Origin: Planctomycetota bacterium
GTDB taxonomy: Bacteria; Planctomycetota; UBA1135; GCA-002686595
Length of the DNA stretch: 64,000 nucleotides
Assembly (NCBI GenBank): GCA_026692665.1
Contig: JAPLOF010000051.1
Location: forward strand, 1 to 64,000
Reading direction: 5' to 3'
The notes beneath the pieces are model-generated. The model was not told the origin of the DNA. It made no database searches and saw nothing but the letters and a program-made list of their open reading frames with translations. The stretch's first letter is position 1. The number at the start of each line of letters is the position of its first letter. This document shows, in pieces, positions 34,708 to 43,625 of this stretch. The translations under genes and the position numbers were made by a program.

Positions 34708-36651
34708 TCAAGTGGCGGCCTGCCGCACGGCGGAGTGCGGGGCCTGCCCCGCGGCGGAGCGCAGGTCCTGCCCCGCGGCGGAGCGGCTGTCCTGCCCCGC
34801 GGCCGAGCGGCTGTCCTGCTCGGACAGGCTGCGCGCCAGGGCCAGCACCGCGGGGTCGTGGGCGGCGACGTCGGGCCCGGAGGCGCCGAGCAGCGACGAC
34901 TCCCTCTCGCGCAGTTGCACGTAGTCCTGACGGCGCGCGCGGAGCTCGACGATCTGGCGCACGCGCGCCAACTGGACTTCGACGAAGCGCGCCGGTGTCC
35001 AGTCTTCGTCCGCGGCGCGCACGTGCTCGGCCAAACGCACCACACGCGCGCGCGCCGGGTCGTCGGCGAGGCGCGTGAGCACGGTGTTCTCGTCGATCAC
35101 GTCGGCATCGACCTCGCGCAGGGAGAGGACGGCGTCGGCGATCGCCACGAGTTCGGGCTCGGGACAGTGCTCCAGCCAGCGTTCGACGACTGGTGCCAGC
35201 GCCGGATCGACCAGCAGCGCGCCGACCATCTCCTCGAAGGCCAGCTTCAGCTCGCGCTGCTCGCGCAGCAGGGTCGGTGAAATCGGCGCCGCGGGCGTGG
35301 CTGCTTCCGCCGGGATGGGGGCATTCGCGGGCGCGGCGACGCGCACACGGCGTCCGCCCGACTGGGTCGTGGCCTGGGCACGCAGACTCTCGGGCGACAT
35401 GCGCACGCGCTCGGCGAGCTCGAGGATCCGCACCTCGCGGTGGACGGGTTTCACGAGCCGTCCGAAGAGCTCCAGGATCCGATCCACCTCACGGGCGAGC
35501 TCGAGCCCGCGCAGGTTCCCGACCCCGTCGCACACGAAGTCGAACCACGAACGGGCCATCTCGAGCTCCGCCGTGAACGCGCGCGCGCCGTCCTTCACGC
35601 ACAGGTCGCACGGGTCGACGCCGCCCGTGAGCGCGACGACGTCGATCTCGACCTCGAGGTGGAGCAGTCCGTTCAGCGCACGCCAGGCTGCCTTGCGGCC
35701 CGCGTCGTCACCGTCGAAAACCAGGCTGATCCGGCGCGCGCCCGTGCGGCGCAGCAGCGCGGCATGATCCTCGGTCGTCGCGGTCCCGAGGACGGCCACG
35801 ACGTTGCCCACGCCGCACTGGTGCGCGGCCATGACGTCCGTGTAGCCCTCGACGAGCACGACGTGACCGCGCTTGCGCACTTCGGGCAGCGCGCGATCGA
35901 GCGCGTACACGAGCCGCCCCTTGTGGAAGAGCTCGGTCTCGGCCGTGTTGATGTACTTCGGCCCCGACTCGTCGCGATCGTCGAGCCGCCGCGCGCCGAA
36001 TCCGACGACGGCGCCGTGCAGGTCGCGGATCGGGATCACGAGCCGACCGCGGAAGAAGTCGTAGGGACGGCCCTGGTCCGACCGGCGCACGAGTCCGGCC
36101 CGCTCGGCGGCTTCGAGCGGCATGTTCGCGGCGCGCAGCGCGGAGACCAGCGCCTGCCCGCTCGCCGGAGCGTGACCGATGGCGAACGCGTCGGCGGTCG
36201 CGGTCGAGAGTCCGCGGTCGGCCAGGTAGCGGGACGACGCGCGCCCCTCGGCGGTGGCGAGCTCGCCACGGTAGAACCGGCAGGCGAATTCGAGCGCCGC
36301 GCGCAGAGGGTCCAGTTGCTCGTCGCGCTCGCGGCTCGCCCCGTTCTTCCGGGGCAGGTCGACGCCGCAGCGCGCGGCCAGGATCTCGACGGCCTCGAGG
36401 AAGGGCACGTTGTCGGACTTCTCGACGAAGCCGATCACGTCCCCGCCGGTCCCGCAGGCGCCGTAGCAACGCCACGTCCCACGGCGCGGATCGACCTTGA
36501 ACGAAGGCGTGCGCTCGTCGTGGAACGGGCAGCAAGCGACCCACAGCGCGCCGGCCTTCTTCAGGGCCGGCACGCGCTCGCGGACTACATCCTCGATCGG
36601 CGCACGCAGCTTGATCGCTTCGAGCGCTCGGCGGAACTCGTCTTGGAGCAA
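34708..36651 (-). CDS. dnaG: DNA primase
   Basis: A 647-residue protein. The N-terminal CHC2 zinc finger reads [18 protein letters not shown]...RCYGAC. The primase core has [22 protein letters not shown] and [10 protein letters not shown]. The Toprim motifs are [17 protein letters not shown] and LVFDGDDAG. It makes RNA primers at the replication fork and normally contacts DnaB through its C-terminus. The usual C-terminal helicase-binding region is followed by a short repetitive tail (GQDSRSAA units). The start is uncertain: TTG at 36651 begins [14 protein letters not shown], where other DnaG proteins begin; the frame is open to 36819. No Shine-Dalgarno is clear. It pairs with rpoD as in macromolecular-synthesis operons. 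Confidence 0.93.
   Translation of the reverse strand: MLQDEFRRALEAIKLRAPIEDVVRERVPALKKAGALWVACCPFHDERTPSFKVDPRRGTWRCYGACGTGGDVIGFVEKSDNVPFLEAVEILAARCGVDLPRKNGASRERDEQLDPLRAALEFACRFYRGELATAEGRASSRYLADRGLSTATADAFAIGHAPASGQALVSALRAANMPLEAAERAGLVRRSDQGRPYDFFRGRLVIPIRDLHGAVVGFGARRLDDRDESGPKYINTAETELFHKGRLVYALDRALPEVRKRGHVVLVEGYTDVMAAHQCGVGNVVAVLGTATTEDHAALLRRTGARRISLVFDGDDAGRKAAWRALNGLLHLEVEIDVVALTGGVDPCDLCVKDGARAFTAELEMARSWFDFVCDGVGNLRGLELAREVDRILELFGRLVKPVHREVRILELAERVRMSPESLRAQATTQSGGRRVRVAAPANAPIPAEAATPAAPISPTLLREQRELKLAFEEMVGALLVDPALAPVVERWLEHCPEPELVAIADAVLSLREVDADVIDENTVLTRLADDPARARVVRLAEHVRAADEDWTPARFVEVQLARVRQIVELRARRQDYVQLRERESSLLGASGPDVAAHDPAVLALARSLSEQDSRSAAGQDSRSAAGQDLRSAAGQAPHSAVRQAAT
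34719..34838 (-). repeat. 24-bp tandem repeats at the 3' end of dnaG
   Basis: The anchor cctg recurs at 34719, 34743, 34767, 34791 and 34815 with a 24-bp period. The core unit is cctgccccgcggcggagcgg. It encodes eight-residue units ([12 protein letters not shown]) at the DnaG C-terminus. The middle copies are nearly identical, so the number may vary between strains. Confidence 0.8.
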
Positions 36652-37301
36652 GGCGTGGGTGCGTCCGGGGGTCGCGGGCGCGGCGGAGTGGGGAGTTCGA
36701 GGAGGGCGCCCGCCGGTGTTCCGCGCTACGAGCGCGGAAGGCCTGCAGAGTCGCCGTTGGGGGGTCAGAGAGGAGGTCGAGTCGGGGACCCGGGCCTCAC
36801 GGCTCCGGGCCCGCGTCACGACCGGGGCGAGTCGGGGATCACGGACGGGCGACGCTCCGGGCCGAACGCGCCTCGAAAAAGCGGCGTTCGACGATCGGAT
36901 CTCGCGGATCGGGAGACCCCGCAGGCTTCTTCTGGGATGCCTTCGTGGCCGGGATTGCCTTCGTGGCTCGGGGACGTGGGGACGGAAAGAAACGCAGGGC
37001 GCGTGGGGTGCGCGATTCGAAGCCTACTCCACGGAGCGAACTCCGGTCGTGCAGGCCTCGGTCGAGCACGCGGTCGGGAGACTGCACGGGCGCACCCGCT
37101 GCTTGCACACGGCCCGAGGACCGTGCGCCAGCCGACCCGAATCTGGTTTTCCTTCCTTCCACTCCGCGAAGGGCGAGGTCGGCCGCCGCAGCGTTCCCGA
37201 ACCCGTCGCCAACTCCTACGACGTGCAAAGCAAGAGTCTAGATCCGGGGAAAGTCGCCTTCCAGAGCCGGGTACTCCCGATTTCCGGATCGGGGAACGGA
37301 A
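36652..37301. other. ~650-bp region upstream of dnaG without a convincing gene
   Basis: Reading frames here have no protein-like composition or recognisable motif. The region should hold the dnaG-rpoD promoter, but I cannot assign one. A small hairpin near rsmA (37276-37293) is listed separately. Confidence 0.5.
37276..37293 (-). terminator. Small hairpin 8 nt past rsmA
   Basis: A 6-bp stem, CCCGAT / ATCGGG, with a 6-nt loop lies 8 nt after the rsmA stop on the minus strand. There is no T-tract. Weak candidate for the rsmA transcript end. Confidence 0.3.
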
Positions 37302-38186
37302 TCAGGGGGCGGGGAGGCCAGGCCCCAGCCCGGCGAGCCGCCGCAGGGTCTCGAGCGGGAGGTCCTCGGCGCGCTCATCCCCCGTCAGGCCCGCCTGGAC
37401 GGCCCATTCCCGGCCCGCCGTCCCCCTTCCGGCGATCTCCCCGAGCACCCGGGCGAGCCGCTGCCGCCGGCGCTGGAACAGGCGCTCGACCAGGGCGGAG
37501 AGGCGGACCCGCTCGACCGGCGGGAGGGGGTCGGCCCGGACGTCGAGGCGCACGAGCGCGCTGTCCACCTGGGGCCGGGGCCAGAACAACTCGGGCGGCA
37601 CGCGCCGGACGATGCGGGCCGCGTAGGCGACCTGGAGCCGGATCGAGAGCGGACCCCAATCGTCCCCACCGGCCGACGCCACGATGCGCTGCGCCAATTC
37701 CAGTTGGACGAGAACCGTCATCGTGCTGGGCGGGTGCGGCAGCGAGGCCGCGATCGCGAGCACCGGCCCCGACACCGCGTAGGGCAGGTTGGCGACGAGG
37801 TGCCACGGCTCGGGCGGCGCGATCCGGGCCAGGACCGCCGGCGCGAAGGTGTGCTTCGAGGCCAGGACATCGCCGCGCACGAGATCGAAACCGGGCGTGT
37901 TCGCGAACACGGTCTCGGTGCGCTCGGCGAGGCGCGGATCGATCTCGACCGCGGTGACGCGCGCCCCGGCCGTGAGCAGATGCCGCGTGAGGAAACCGAG
38001 GCCGGGACCGACCTCCAGGACGCGCGCGCCGGGCTCGACCCCCGCATCGCGCACGATCGCACGCAACAGGTTCTCGTCGAGGAGGAAGTTCTGCCCCAGC
38101 CGGCGCGAGGGCCGGAATCCGGCCTGCACCAGTTCCTCGCGCAGGGCGGCCCAGGGTCCCCGCGCCGTGTCACCCGGATCGCTCAA
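37302..38186 (-). CDS. rsmA: 16S rRNA dimethyladenosine transferase
   Basis: A 294-residue SAM-dependent methyltransferase. RLGQNFLLDENLL is near the N-terminus, motif I is VLEVGPGLGFLT, VTAVEID supplies the SAM ribose-binding acid, and the catalytic motif IV is NLPYAVSGPVL. QLELAQRI and FWPRPQVDSALVRLD follow. It dimethylates two adjacent adenines in helix 45 of 16S rRNA during small-subunit maturation. The TTG at 38186 is chosen because it overlaps the TGA of the upstream gene (TTGA), indicating translational coupling to the FGE-like lipoprotein, an unusual partner. Confidence 0.94.
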   Translation of the reverse strand: MSDPGDTARGPWAALREELVQAGFRPSRRLGQNFLLDENLLRAIVRDAGVEPGARVLEVGPGLGFLTRHLLTAGARVTAVEIDPRLAERTETVFANTPGFDLVRGDVLASKHTFAPAVLARIAPPEPWHLVANLPYAVSGPVLAIAASLPHPPSTMTVLVQLELAQRIVASAGGDDWGPLSIRLQVAYAARIVRRVPPELFWPRPQVDSALVRLDVRADPLPPVERVRLSALVERLFQRRRQRLARVLGEIAGRGTAGREWAVQAGLTGDERAEDLPLETLRRLAGLGPGLPAP

Positions 38187-39121
38187 CCGCGCGCCCCTTC
38201 GAGGAGCCAGCGCAGCGAGGTGCGCGCCCCGGGAGCGAGCACGAGTTCCTCGAGCAGAGGCACCGCATCGCGACCCCAGCGTGCGCCGATCCGCCGCAGG
38301 CCGTCGCGTTCGCGCGCGGTCGCGCCCAACTCCGGTGCGTTCGCGGCCAGCCAGGCGCGAGCGTCGACGACGCAGCGCAGGCCGACGTCCAGCGCGCGCG
38401 CGTGCGGGTCGAGGTCGACGTGCACCACCGCGATCCGGCCGGCCGGGTCGAGTTCGTGGATCTTCCACAGGCGGGTCGCGTACGAGCCGCCCAGCGCCCA
38501 GGCCAACGAACGCACCTCCGCGTCGCCGCCACCCACCAGGGGCAGAGGCTCGTCGACCCACTCGGCGACGTTGCCCAGCAGGTCGTAGACCGAGTCGGGC
38601 GATGCGCCCTGTTCGAACGCCCCCACCGGAACGGGCCGTCCAAGACCGAGTTCCGCCGTGTTGGCCACCGCGCTGGCTCGGGCCAGGCCCCAGGGCCAGG
38701 GCTGCGCGCGCGTGCCCGCAGCGATGCGGATCCACTCGGACGCGGTCGGCAGGCGCATGCCGCGGGATGCGGCGAAAGCGCGCGCCTCCACGAGGGTCAC
38801 CCCCGAGACCGGCCAGGTCGGCACGGCCTCGGGCCAGGCTTCGGGGAGCGCCGGCAACTCGGGCGCCAGCGCGGCGTCCGCAGTCTGCATCCAGCGGTCC
38901 CACTCCGCGCGCGAGACCTCGTAGCGCTCGACGAGGAGCGGCATCCGGGTCTCGCACAGGATCTCATTGCCGTCGCGTCCCAGGAGGCGACATTCGCCCG
39001 GAGGCACGAAAGCCAAGGCATCCAGGCCCGCGAGCACCGTCGTCGGATCCGCCTCGGGCCGATCGCACGCGGCGAGAGCCAGGAGGGACACGACGACGGA
39101 AACCCGGGGACGGCAACGCAC
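38183..39121 (-). CDS. FGE/SUMF1-like lipoprotein
   Basis: A 312-residue protein. The signal peptide ends in a lipobox (VVSLLALAACD, Cys near residue 19), so it is probably a lipoprotein. The body has formylglycine-generating-enzyme-sulfatase signatures: FVPPGE, ERYEVSRAEWDRWM, PVSGVTLVEARAFAASRG, MRLPTASEWIRIAAG and YDLLGNVAEWV. The C-terminal part diverges, and I do not see the catalytic cysteine motif of active FGE, so it is likely a binding or structural homologue. The start is a GTG at 39121 with no obvious Shine-Dalgarno. Its stop overlaps the rsmA start. Confidence 0.8.
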   Translation of the reverse strand: MRCRPRVSVVVSLLALAACDRPEADPTTVLAGLDALAFVPPGECRLLGRDGNEILCETRMPLLVERYEVSRAEWDRWMQTADAALAPELPALPEAWPEAVPTWPVSGVTLVEARAFAASRGMRLPTASEWIRIAAGTRAQPWPWGLARASAVANTAELGLGRPVPVGAFEQGASPDSVYDLLGNVAEWVDEPLPLVGGGDAEVRSLAWALGGSYATRLWKIHELDPAGRIAVVHVDLDPHARALDVGLRCVVDARAWLAANAPELGATARERDGLRRIGARWGRDAVPLLEELVLAPGARTSLRWLLEGARG

Positions 39122-39185
39122 GACAGGAGGCTATCCGATCGGAAGCCCGGCGAGGGGACGGCGCACGGAGCGCGGTCCCCGCACC

Positions 39186-39911
39186 TTACTTGCCGGCCGG
39201 CGTCGCCGTCGGCGCCGAACGGTCGGCGACGAAGATCTCGACGCGCCGGTTGAGGCGCTTGTTCTCGGGGTTGTCGTTGGGCTTGATCGGCTCGTAGGGC
39301 CCGAATCCCGCCACCGTGACGTCCTTCGAGTCGACGCGCTTCGTGCTGATCAGCGCGGCGGCGACTTCGACCGCGCGCGCGGCCGAGAGCTGCAGGTTGC
39401 CGTGCGGGAAGCGCTCCAGCGTCGCCGGCTTCACGACCCGGTCGCTGTCCGTGTGACCGCGCACCTGGAGTCGACCGTGCGGCGCCTTCTCGATCTCATC
39501 CGCGATGCGCTGGATCGACTTCTTGCCCTCGTCGGACAAATCCGAAGAGCCCGACCCGAACAGGATGCGATCCTGCACGAGCAGCACGTAGCCACCGGTG
39601 ACATCGATGCGCTCGATGTCACCCATCGGACGGCCCAGGCCGTCGATCTTCGACTGGAGCTCGGACAGGCGCGACTCGAGGTCGCCGCCGTACCCGGCTT
39701 CGGACAGCGCCGAAACGCCGTTCGCCGCCATGTCGCGCCGCATGCGGTCGCGATCGGCTTCCAGCTGGGCGATGGTCTGCTCCCGCTCGTGGAGCAGTGT
39801 CTGTTGGTTGCGACCGAACTCGACCGCGTCGTCGTATTGACGCTGGGTGACGCAGGCGGAGCTCACGAAAAGGCTGGCAGCGAGCCAGACCGCTTTCCCG
39901 GAGAAGTGCAT
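39186..39911 (-). CDS. OmpA-family peptidoglycan-binding lipoprotein
   Basis: A 241-residue protein. The signal peptide AVWLAASLFVSSAC ends in a lipobox. A short coiled coil follows (LLHEREQTIAQLEADRDRMRRD). The C-terminal OmpA/MotB-like domain has ILFGSGSSDLSDEGKKSIQRIADEI, LQVRGHTDSD, NLQLSAARAVEVAAALI, VTVAGFGPYEP and NRRVEIFV, the residues that bind diaminopimelate-type peptidoglycan. It should tether the outer membrane to the cell wall. The start at 39911 (MHFSGKAVWL) is set by the signal peptide. Confidence 0.92.
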   Translation of the reverse strand: MHFSGKAVWLAASLFVSSACVTQRQYDDAVEFGRNQQTLLHEREQTIAQLEADRDRMRRDMAANGVSALSEAGYGGDLESRLSELQSKIDGLGRPMGDIERIDVTGGYVLLVQDRILFGSGSSDLSDEGKKSIQRIADEIEKAPHGRLQVRGHTDSDRVVKPATLERFPHGNLQLSAARAVEVAAALISTKRVDSKDVTVAGFGPYEPIKPNDNPENKRLNRRVEIFVADRSAPTATPAGK

Positions 39912-40202
39912 CCCGGAAGTCCTCGAACTTGCCCGGAGACGCACGCGCCCCCGGAATGACCAATTGCGCGGAGCTGGCGCGGACACGCGTCCCCGTCCTG
40001 GGCTCCGACCCCTCGCCGACCGCGACCCCACGGGAGACCACCGCTCCCGCGCGCGGCGGGAGTCAGCGTCCGTCCAGCCCCACGCGGGAGCCGGCCGCGA
40101 GAAGACGCGCTCGACGGCCGGAATCTGTCAGGCGCCGCGATGCGATTCCAACGCAGTGCGCGGATCTGCGCGCAAGTCCTTGTCGCCAAGGACCTCGCGA
40201 CG

Positions 40203-40742
40203 TCAGCGGAAGAGGCCGGAGAGCGCCCCCGCGACCGCGTTCATCTTGCCGGTGCTCACCGCCAGGGCCAGCGGGAGACCCAGGATGAGGACGACGCTGG
40301 TCAGGACCAGGAGGAAGCGCAGGCCACCGCCTTCGTAGACCTCGGCCTCTTCGACGGCGCGCGCCGCCACGGGCGCCGCGCGACGTTCCGCGGGCTCCTC
40401 GTCGACCTCGTCCGCCAGTTCGGGTTCCTCGAGAACGGTCTCGACGCCGCCGATCTCCTCGGTGGCCATCCCGATCTCCTGGGTGGCGAGACCCGCGTCC
40501 TCGGCCATCTGCACGTCGTCCTCGAAGACGAGTTCCTCCTGCACGTCGCCCAGGTCGACGACCTCGCCGCCGGTCAGCTCGCTGCGCAGGGTCTCGACGT
40601 CGGTCCGGCGCAGGCGCATCGTGTCGCCCTCGCGGAAGGCGCGGATTTCGCCCTCGGACACGAGGCGCTTGAGCTCCTCTTCCTTGAGGCGCAGCTCCTT
40701 GAGGGCCTCTTCGAAGCTGTAGAACTGTTCCTTGTCGGCCAC
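40203..40742 (-). CDS. Excisionase-type HTH protein with C-terminal membrane helix
   Basis: A 179-residue protein. Residues 4-55 form an excisionase/MerR-like winged helix (QFYSFEEALKELRLKEEELK, then LVSEGEIRAFREGDTMRLRRTD). An acidic linker follows (EEPELADEVDEEPAERR), then a membrane helix near the C-terminus (FLLVLTSVVLILGLPLALAV). A membrane-bound DNA-binding or adaptor protein is implied. The same plan occurs in planctomycete proteins annotated simply as helix-turn-helix proteins. The GTG at 40742 starts just before the HTH, with AGGA about 6 nt upstream. Confidence 0.7.
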   Translation of the reverse strand: MADKEQFYSFEEALKELRLKEEELKRLVSEGEIRAFREGDTMRLRRTDVETLRSELTGGEVVDLGDVQEELVFEDDVQMAEDAGLATQEIGMATEEIGGVETVLEEPELADEVDEEPAERRAAPVAARAVEEAEVYEGGGLRFLLVLTSVVLILGLPLALAVSTGKMNAVAGALSGLFR

Positions 40743-40837
40743 GGAGTTTCCTGCTGGGGGGGGACGATTTCTTGGGGGGGACGGGGGACGCTCGGGAGGA
40801 TCCGGGAGCGTCGTCTTGGATCCGGGGCGCTTCGGAA

Positions 40838-41287
40838 TCACTTCCCCGATGCGGAGGCACCGGCGCGGATCTTCGCGAAGCGCTGTTCGAGCTCCTCGTA
40901 CGGATACTGGGAGCGGTCGTTGAAGCCCTCGAGCTGCAGGTCGAGGTCGATGCGGCGCGCTCCGACGAGCTTGACGCCCTGCATGGACTCGGTGCCGCCG
41001 GTCGCCTGGTAGATGGCGAGCTGCTTCTTCTGCGTGTCGACGAGGTAGAGGATCGAGGAGCCGGTCAGGTCGATCCCGGTGACCGCGATCATCTGGGAGT
41101 TCGAATCCGCGTTGCCGATCGCCGCGATCGGGGTCGTGAACGGGTTCGGGTTCGGGGTGGTGTTGTTGCCCCCGGTGCCCGTGCCCTGCAGGGAAGCGCG
41201 GCTCGGCAGCGCCAGCCCGACGGCGAGCAGCGCGCTGCCGACGAGCAACAGGGCGGCTTCACCGTTGAGGAATGAGATGCGGCGCAT
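40838..41287 (-). CDS. Small exported protein of unknown function
   Basis: A 149-residue protein. An N-terminal signal peptide or anchor (ISFLNGEAALLLVGSALLAVGLALP) is followed by a Gly/Asn/Pro-rich linker (TGTGGNNTTPNPNPF). The conserved-looking core contains GIDLTGSSILYLVDTQKKQL, AIYQATGG and GVKLVGARRIDLDLQ. No family with known function is recognised. The ATG at 41287 has GGAG about 9 nt upstream. It lies upstream of, and on the same strand as, the HTH membrane protein. Confidence 0.75.
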   Translation of the reverse strand: MRRISFLNGEAALLLVGSALLAVGLALPSRASLQGTGTGGNNTTPNPNPFTTPIAAIGNADSNSQMIAVTGIDLTGSSILYLVDTQKKQLAIYQATGGTESMQGVKLVGARRIDLDLQLEGFNDRSQYPYEELEQRFAKIRAGASASGK

Positions 41288-41406
41288 GGGGGTCTCCAGC
41301 CTGGGGACGGGCATCCTAGGCACGGCACGCGGCCGGGGCCAGTCCTGGGTGATCCCCTACCCCGGTCCGGCCCGCGGGTGACACTCCCACCCTCGGGCTC
41401 CCGCGG

Positions 41407-42381
41407 CTACCAGCGCGCCAGGTCGCCCGAGATCTCCTCCAGGAGGTCCTTCAGGGTCACGATCCCGACCGGCGCCTCGCGGGTCCCGACGATGGCCAGG
41501 CGCTGCCCCGCCGCGCGCAGGCGCGCCAGGGCCCGGTCCACGGGCAGGTCGGGCGGGATGGAGGTCAGGGGCCGCAGTCGGTCCAGGGCCAGCCGACTCT
41601 CGCCGTCCCCGAGCACGTCGAGCTGGTGGACGTAGCCGAGCACGAGCCCCTTCCGGTCCGCGACCGGGATCCGGGTGTGGGCCGACGCGGCGACGGCGTC
41701 GTAGTGGTCATCGGGGGCGGCGTCGGCGTCGAGCCGCACCACGTCCTTCCAGGCGACCATGCAGCGCTCCACCGGGATCGAGCGCAGCTTCAGGACGTTC
41801 CGCGCCATCTCCTCGGCGTGGCCCGGGATCGCGCCGCTCTGCGTCCCCTCCCGCAGGAACCCGAGGACCGCCTCGCGACCCTGCACGCCCGCGTCGAGAT
41901 CTCCGGCCCCCCCCGCGGCGCGCGCGGCGGCCCGCGCGACGACAGCGAGGACCTGCACCAGCGGCCACAGGAGGAGACGCACCGCCTCGACGATCGGCGC
42001 GGTGAAGCGCAGCGCGGCGTGCGGACGCCGACGGCAAAGGTCCTTCGGGAAGAGCTCCGCGACGAAGAACACGAAGGGCACCAGCAGCAGGGACAGGAAG
42101 AGCTCCACGCCGGTGTTCGAGAACCCGCGCGCATGCAGCGCCGCCTCCGTGCGCCAGGTCATGACCTCGAGGCACAGGCTGACGCCCAGCACGAACACGA
42201 TCACGAGCTGGGTGCGGTCGTGTCCCAGCCGCTGCACGATCTGGGCCGCGCGACTGCCGGCGCGCGCCTCCATGTCGAGCCGCACGCGCGAGGCGCGGTA
42301 GAAAGCCGTCTCCGCGCCAGCGAAGATCGCCGTCCCGAGGATGCACAGCACGATGATGAAGATCTCGAGTTCGAGGCTCAT
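41407..42381 (-). CDS. CNNM transmembrane / CBS domain protein (short form)
   Basis: A 324-residue protein. The N-terminal CNNM (DUF21) membrane domain begins with IFIIVLCILGTAIFAGAETAFYRASRVRL and contains LSLLLVPFVFFVAELFPKDLCRRRP. A CBS pair follows (VERCMVAWKDVVRL and PVGIVTLKDLLEEISGDL). It lacks the CorC_HlyC domain present in its neighbour. Members of the family transport or regulate Mg2+/Co2+. The start ATG overlaps the stop of the upstream paralogue in ATGA. It is the last gene of the operon. Confidence 0.88.
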   Translation of the reverse strand: MSLELEIFIIVLCILGTAIFAGAETAFYRASRVRLDMEARAGSRAAQIVQRLGHDRTQLVIVFVLGVSLCLEVMTWRTEAALHARGFSNTGVELFLSLLLVPFVFFVAELFPKDLCRRRPHAALRFTAPIVEAVRLLLWPLVQVLAVVARAAARAAGGAGDLDAGVQGREAVLGFLREGTQSGAIPGHAEEMARNVLKLRSIPVERCMVAWKDVVRLDADAAPDDHYDAVAASAHTRIPVADRKGLVLGYVHQLDVLGDGESRLALDRLRPLTSIPPDLPVDRALARLRAAGQRLAIVGTREAPVGIVTLKDLLEEISGDLARW

Positions 42382-43625
42382 GCATCCGCTCCCGCGGCGG
42401 CGAGCCGCGCGTCCTTCGCGATCACGGACAGTTCCACGCTCTCCACGCGGCGGCCTCGGACCGAGCGCACGGTGATCGACAGTCCGCCGCTCCGGACGAC
42501 GTCGCCCTCGCGCGGAATGCGGCCGAGGAGCGCGGCGACCAGACCGCCGACCGTCTCGAAGCCGGCCGGCACGACCTCGCGGCCGAACTGCTCGTTCCAG
42601 TCGCGGATCGAGAGCTCGCCCGAGACACGGAATCGGCCCTCGCCGAGGGCCGTGACCTCCGCCGCCTCGCGCTCGCCCTCGACGCGCAGGTCGCCGACGA
42701 TCTCCTCGAAGACGTTCTCGATCGTGACGATGCCAGCCGTCCCGCCGTACTCGTCGACGACGACGGCCTCCGCGCTCTGCGCGGCGCGCAACGTGCGGAG
42801 GAGGTCGAGCACGCTGGCGAGCGCGGGCACGAAGACGACCGGCTGCACGAGCGATTCCAGCGACTCCTCGGGCCGCGCCAGGACGTCGCGCAGGCGCACG
42901 AGCCCCACGACCTCGTCCGCTCCGCCGCGCAGCACGGGCATCCACGTCAGCCGCTTCGACAACGCGCGGGCGACTTGGAACCAGCGCCGCTCCTCGTCGC
43001 GGTCCGACAGATCGAGCGCGATCATGTCCACGCGCGGCGTCAGGATCTCGGCCACCCGGATGCCTTCGAGCTCCACCACCTCGGACAGGAGGTCCGCCTC
43101 GCGCACGTCGATCAGGCCGGTGCGCGCGCTGTGCTCCAGGACCTCGGCCAGCGTGTCGGCGCTGACACCGCTCTCCTCGCGCGCCGCGTCGCCGAGGGCG
43201 CGCATCAGGAGTTCCAGCGCACGCTGGAGCGCGCGTCGGGCCGGACCGAGGATCCCCACCAGCAGGAGGAGCGGACCTGCCGCGAACCGTGAGATCCCCT
43301 CGCGCGCCTGCAGGGCGACGGCCTTCGGGAGCAGTTCGCCGAAGAGCACCAGGACGAGCAACGCGACGACGGCCAGGATGGCCGTCTCGTGCCCGGCCGC
43401 GTGCGGCATCACGTCGGCCGCGAACGAGAAGAAGAGCACGTTCACGGCCAGATTGCCCAGCAGCACCGTGACGAGCAGCGCCTGAGGGTCGGCGAGGAGA
43501 CGCGCGACCTTCGCGCCCGCGCGACGGCGCTCGGCGTCGGCGAGGGAGAACAGCGCCGTCTCGCTGGCGCTGAAGAACGCCGAGGCGAGGAGCAGGCAGG
43601 GCAAGACCACGTGGCTCGCGTTCAC
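42378..43625 (-). CDS. CNNM/CBS/CorC_HlyC protein (hemolysin-C type transporter)
   Basis: A 415-residue protein. The CNNM membrane domain (LLLASAFFSASETALFSLADAERRR, VALLVLVLFGELLPKAVALQ) is followed by paired CBS domains (RVAEILTPRVDMIALDL, AVVVDEYGGTAGIVTIENVFEEIVGDL). The C-terminal CorC_HlyC domain reads RFRVSGELSIRDWNEQFG...ETVGGLVAALLGRIP. Likely role: divalent cation efflux or its control in the inner membrane. The start GTG overlaps the histidine kinase stop (GTGA), and its stop overlaps the next CNNM start (ATGA), so the three genes are translationally coupled. Confidence 0.92.
   Translation of the reverse strand: MNASHVVLPCLLLASAFFSASETALFSLADAERRRAGAKVARLLADPQALLVTVLLGNLAVNVLFFSFAADVMPHAAGHETAILAVVALLVLVLFGELLPKAVALQAREGISRFAAGPLLLLVGILGPARRALQRALELLMRALGDAAREESGVSADTLAEVLEHSARTGLIDVREADLLSEVVELEGIRVAEILTPRVDMIALDLSDRDEERRWFQVARALSKRLTWMPVLRGGADEVVGLVRLRDVLARPEESLESLVQPVVFVPALASVLDLLRTLRAAQSAEAVVVDEYGGTAGIVTIENVFEEIVGDLRVEGEREAAEVTALGEGRFRVSGELSIRDWNEQFGREVVPAGFETVGGLVAALLGRIPREGDVVRSGGLSITVRSVRGRRVESVELSVIAKDARLAAAGADA

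Noticed and set aside
36820..37300. Possible small genes upstream of dnaG on either strand
   Set aside because: Candidates are Arg/Pro/Ser-rich with no hydrophobic core or motif.
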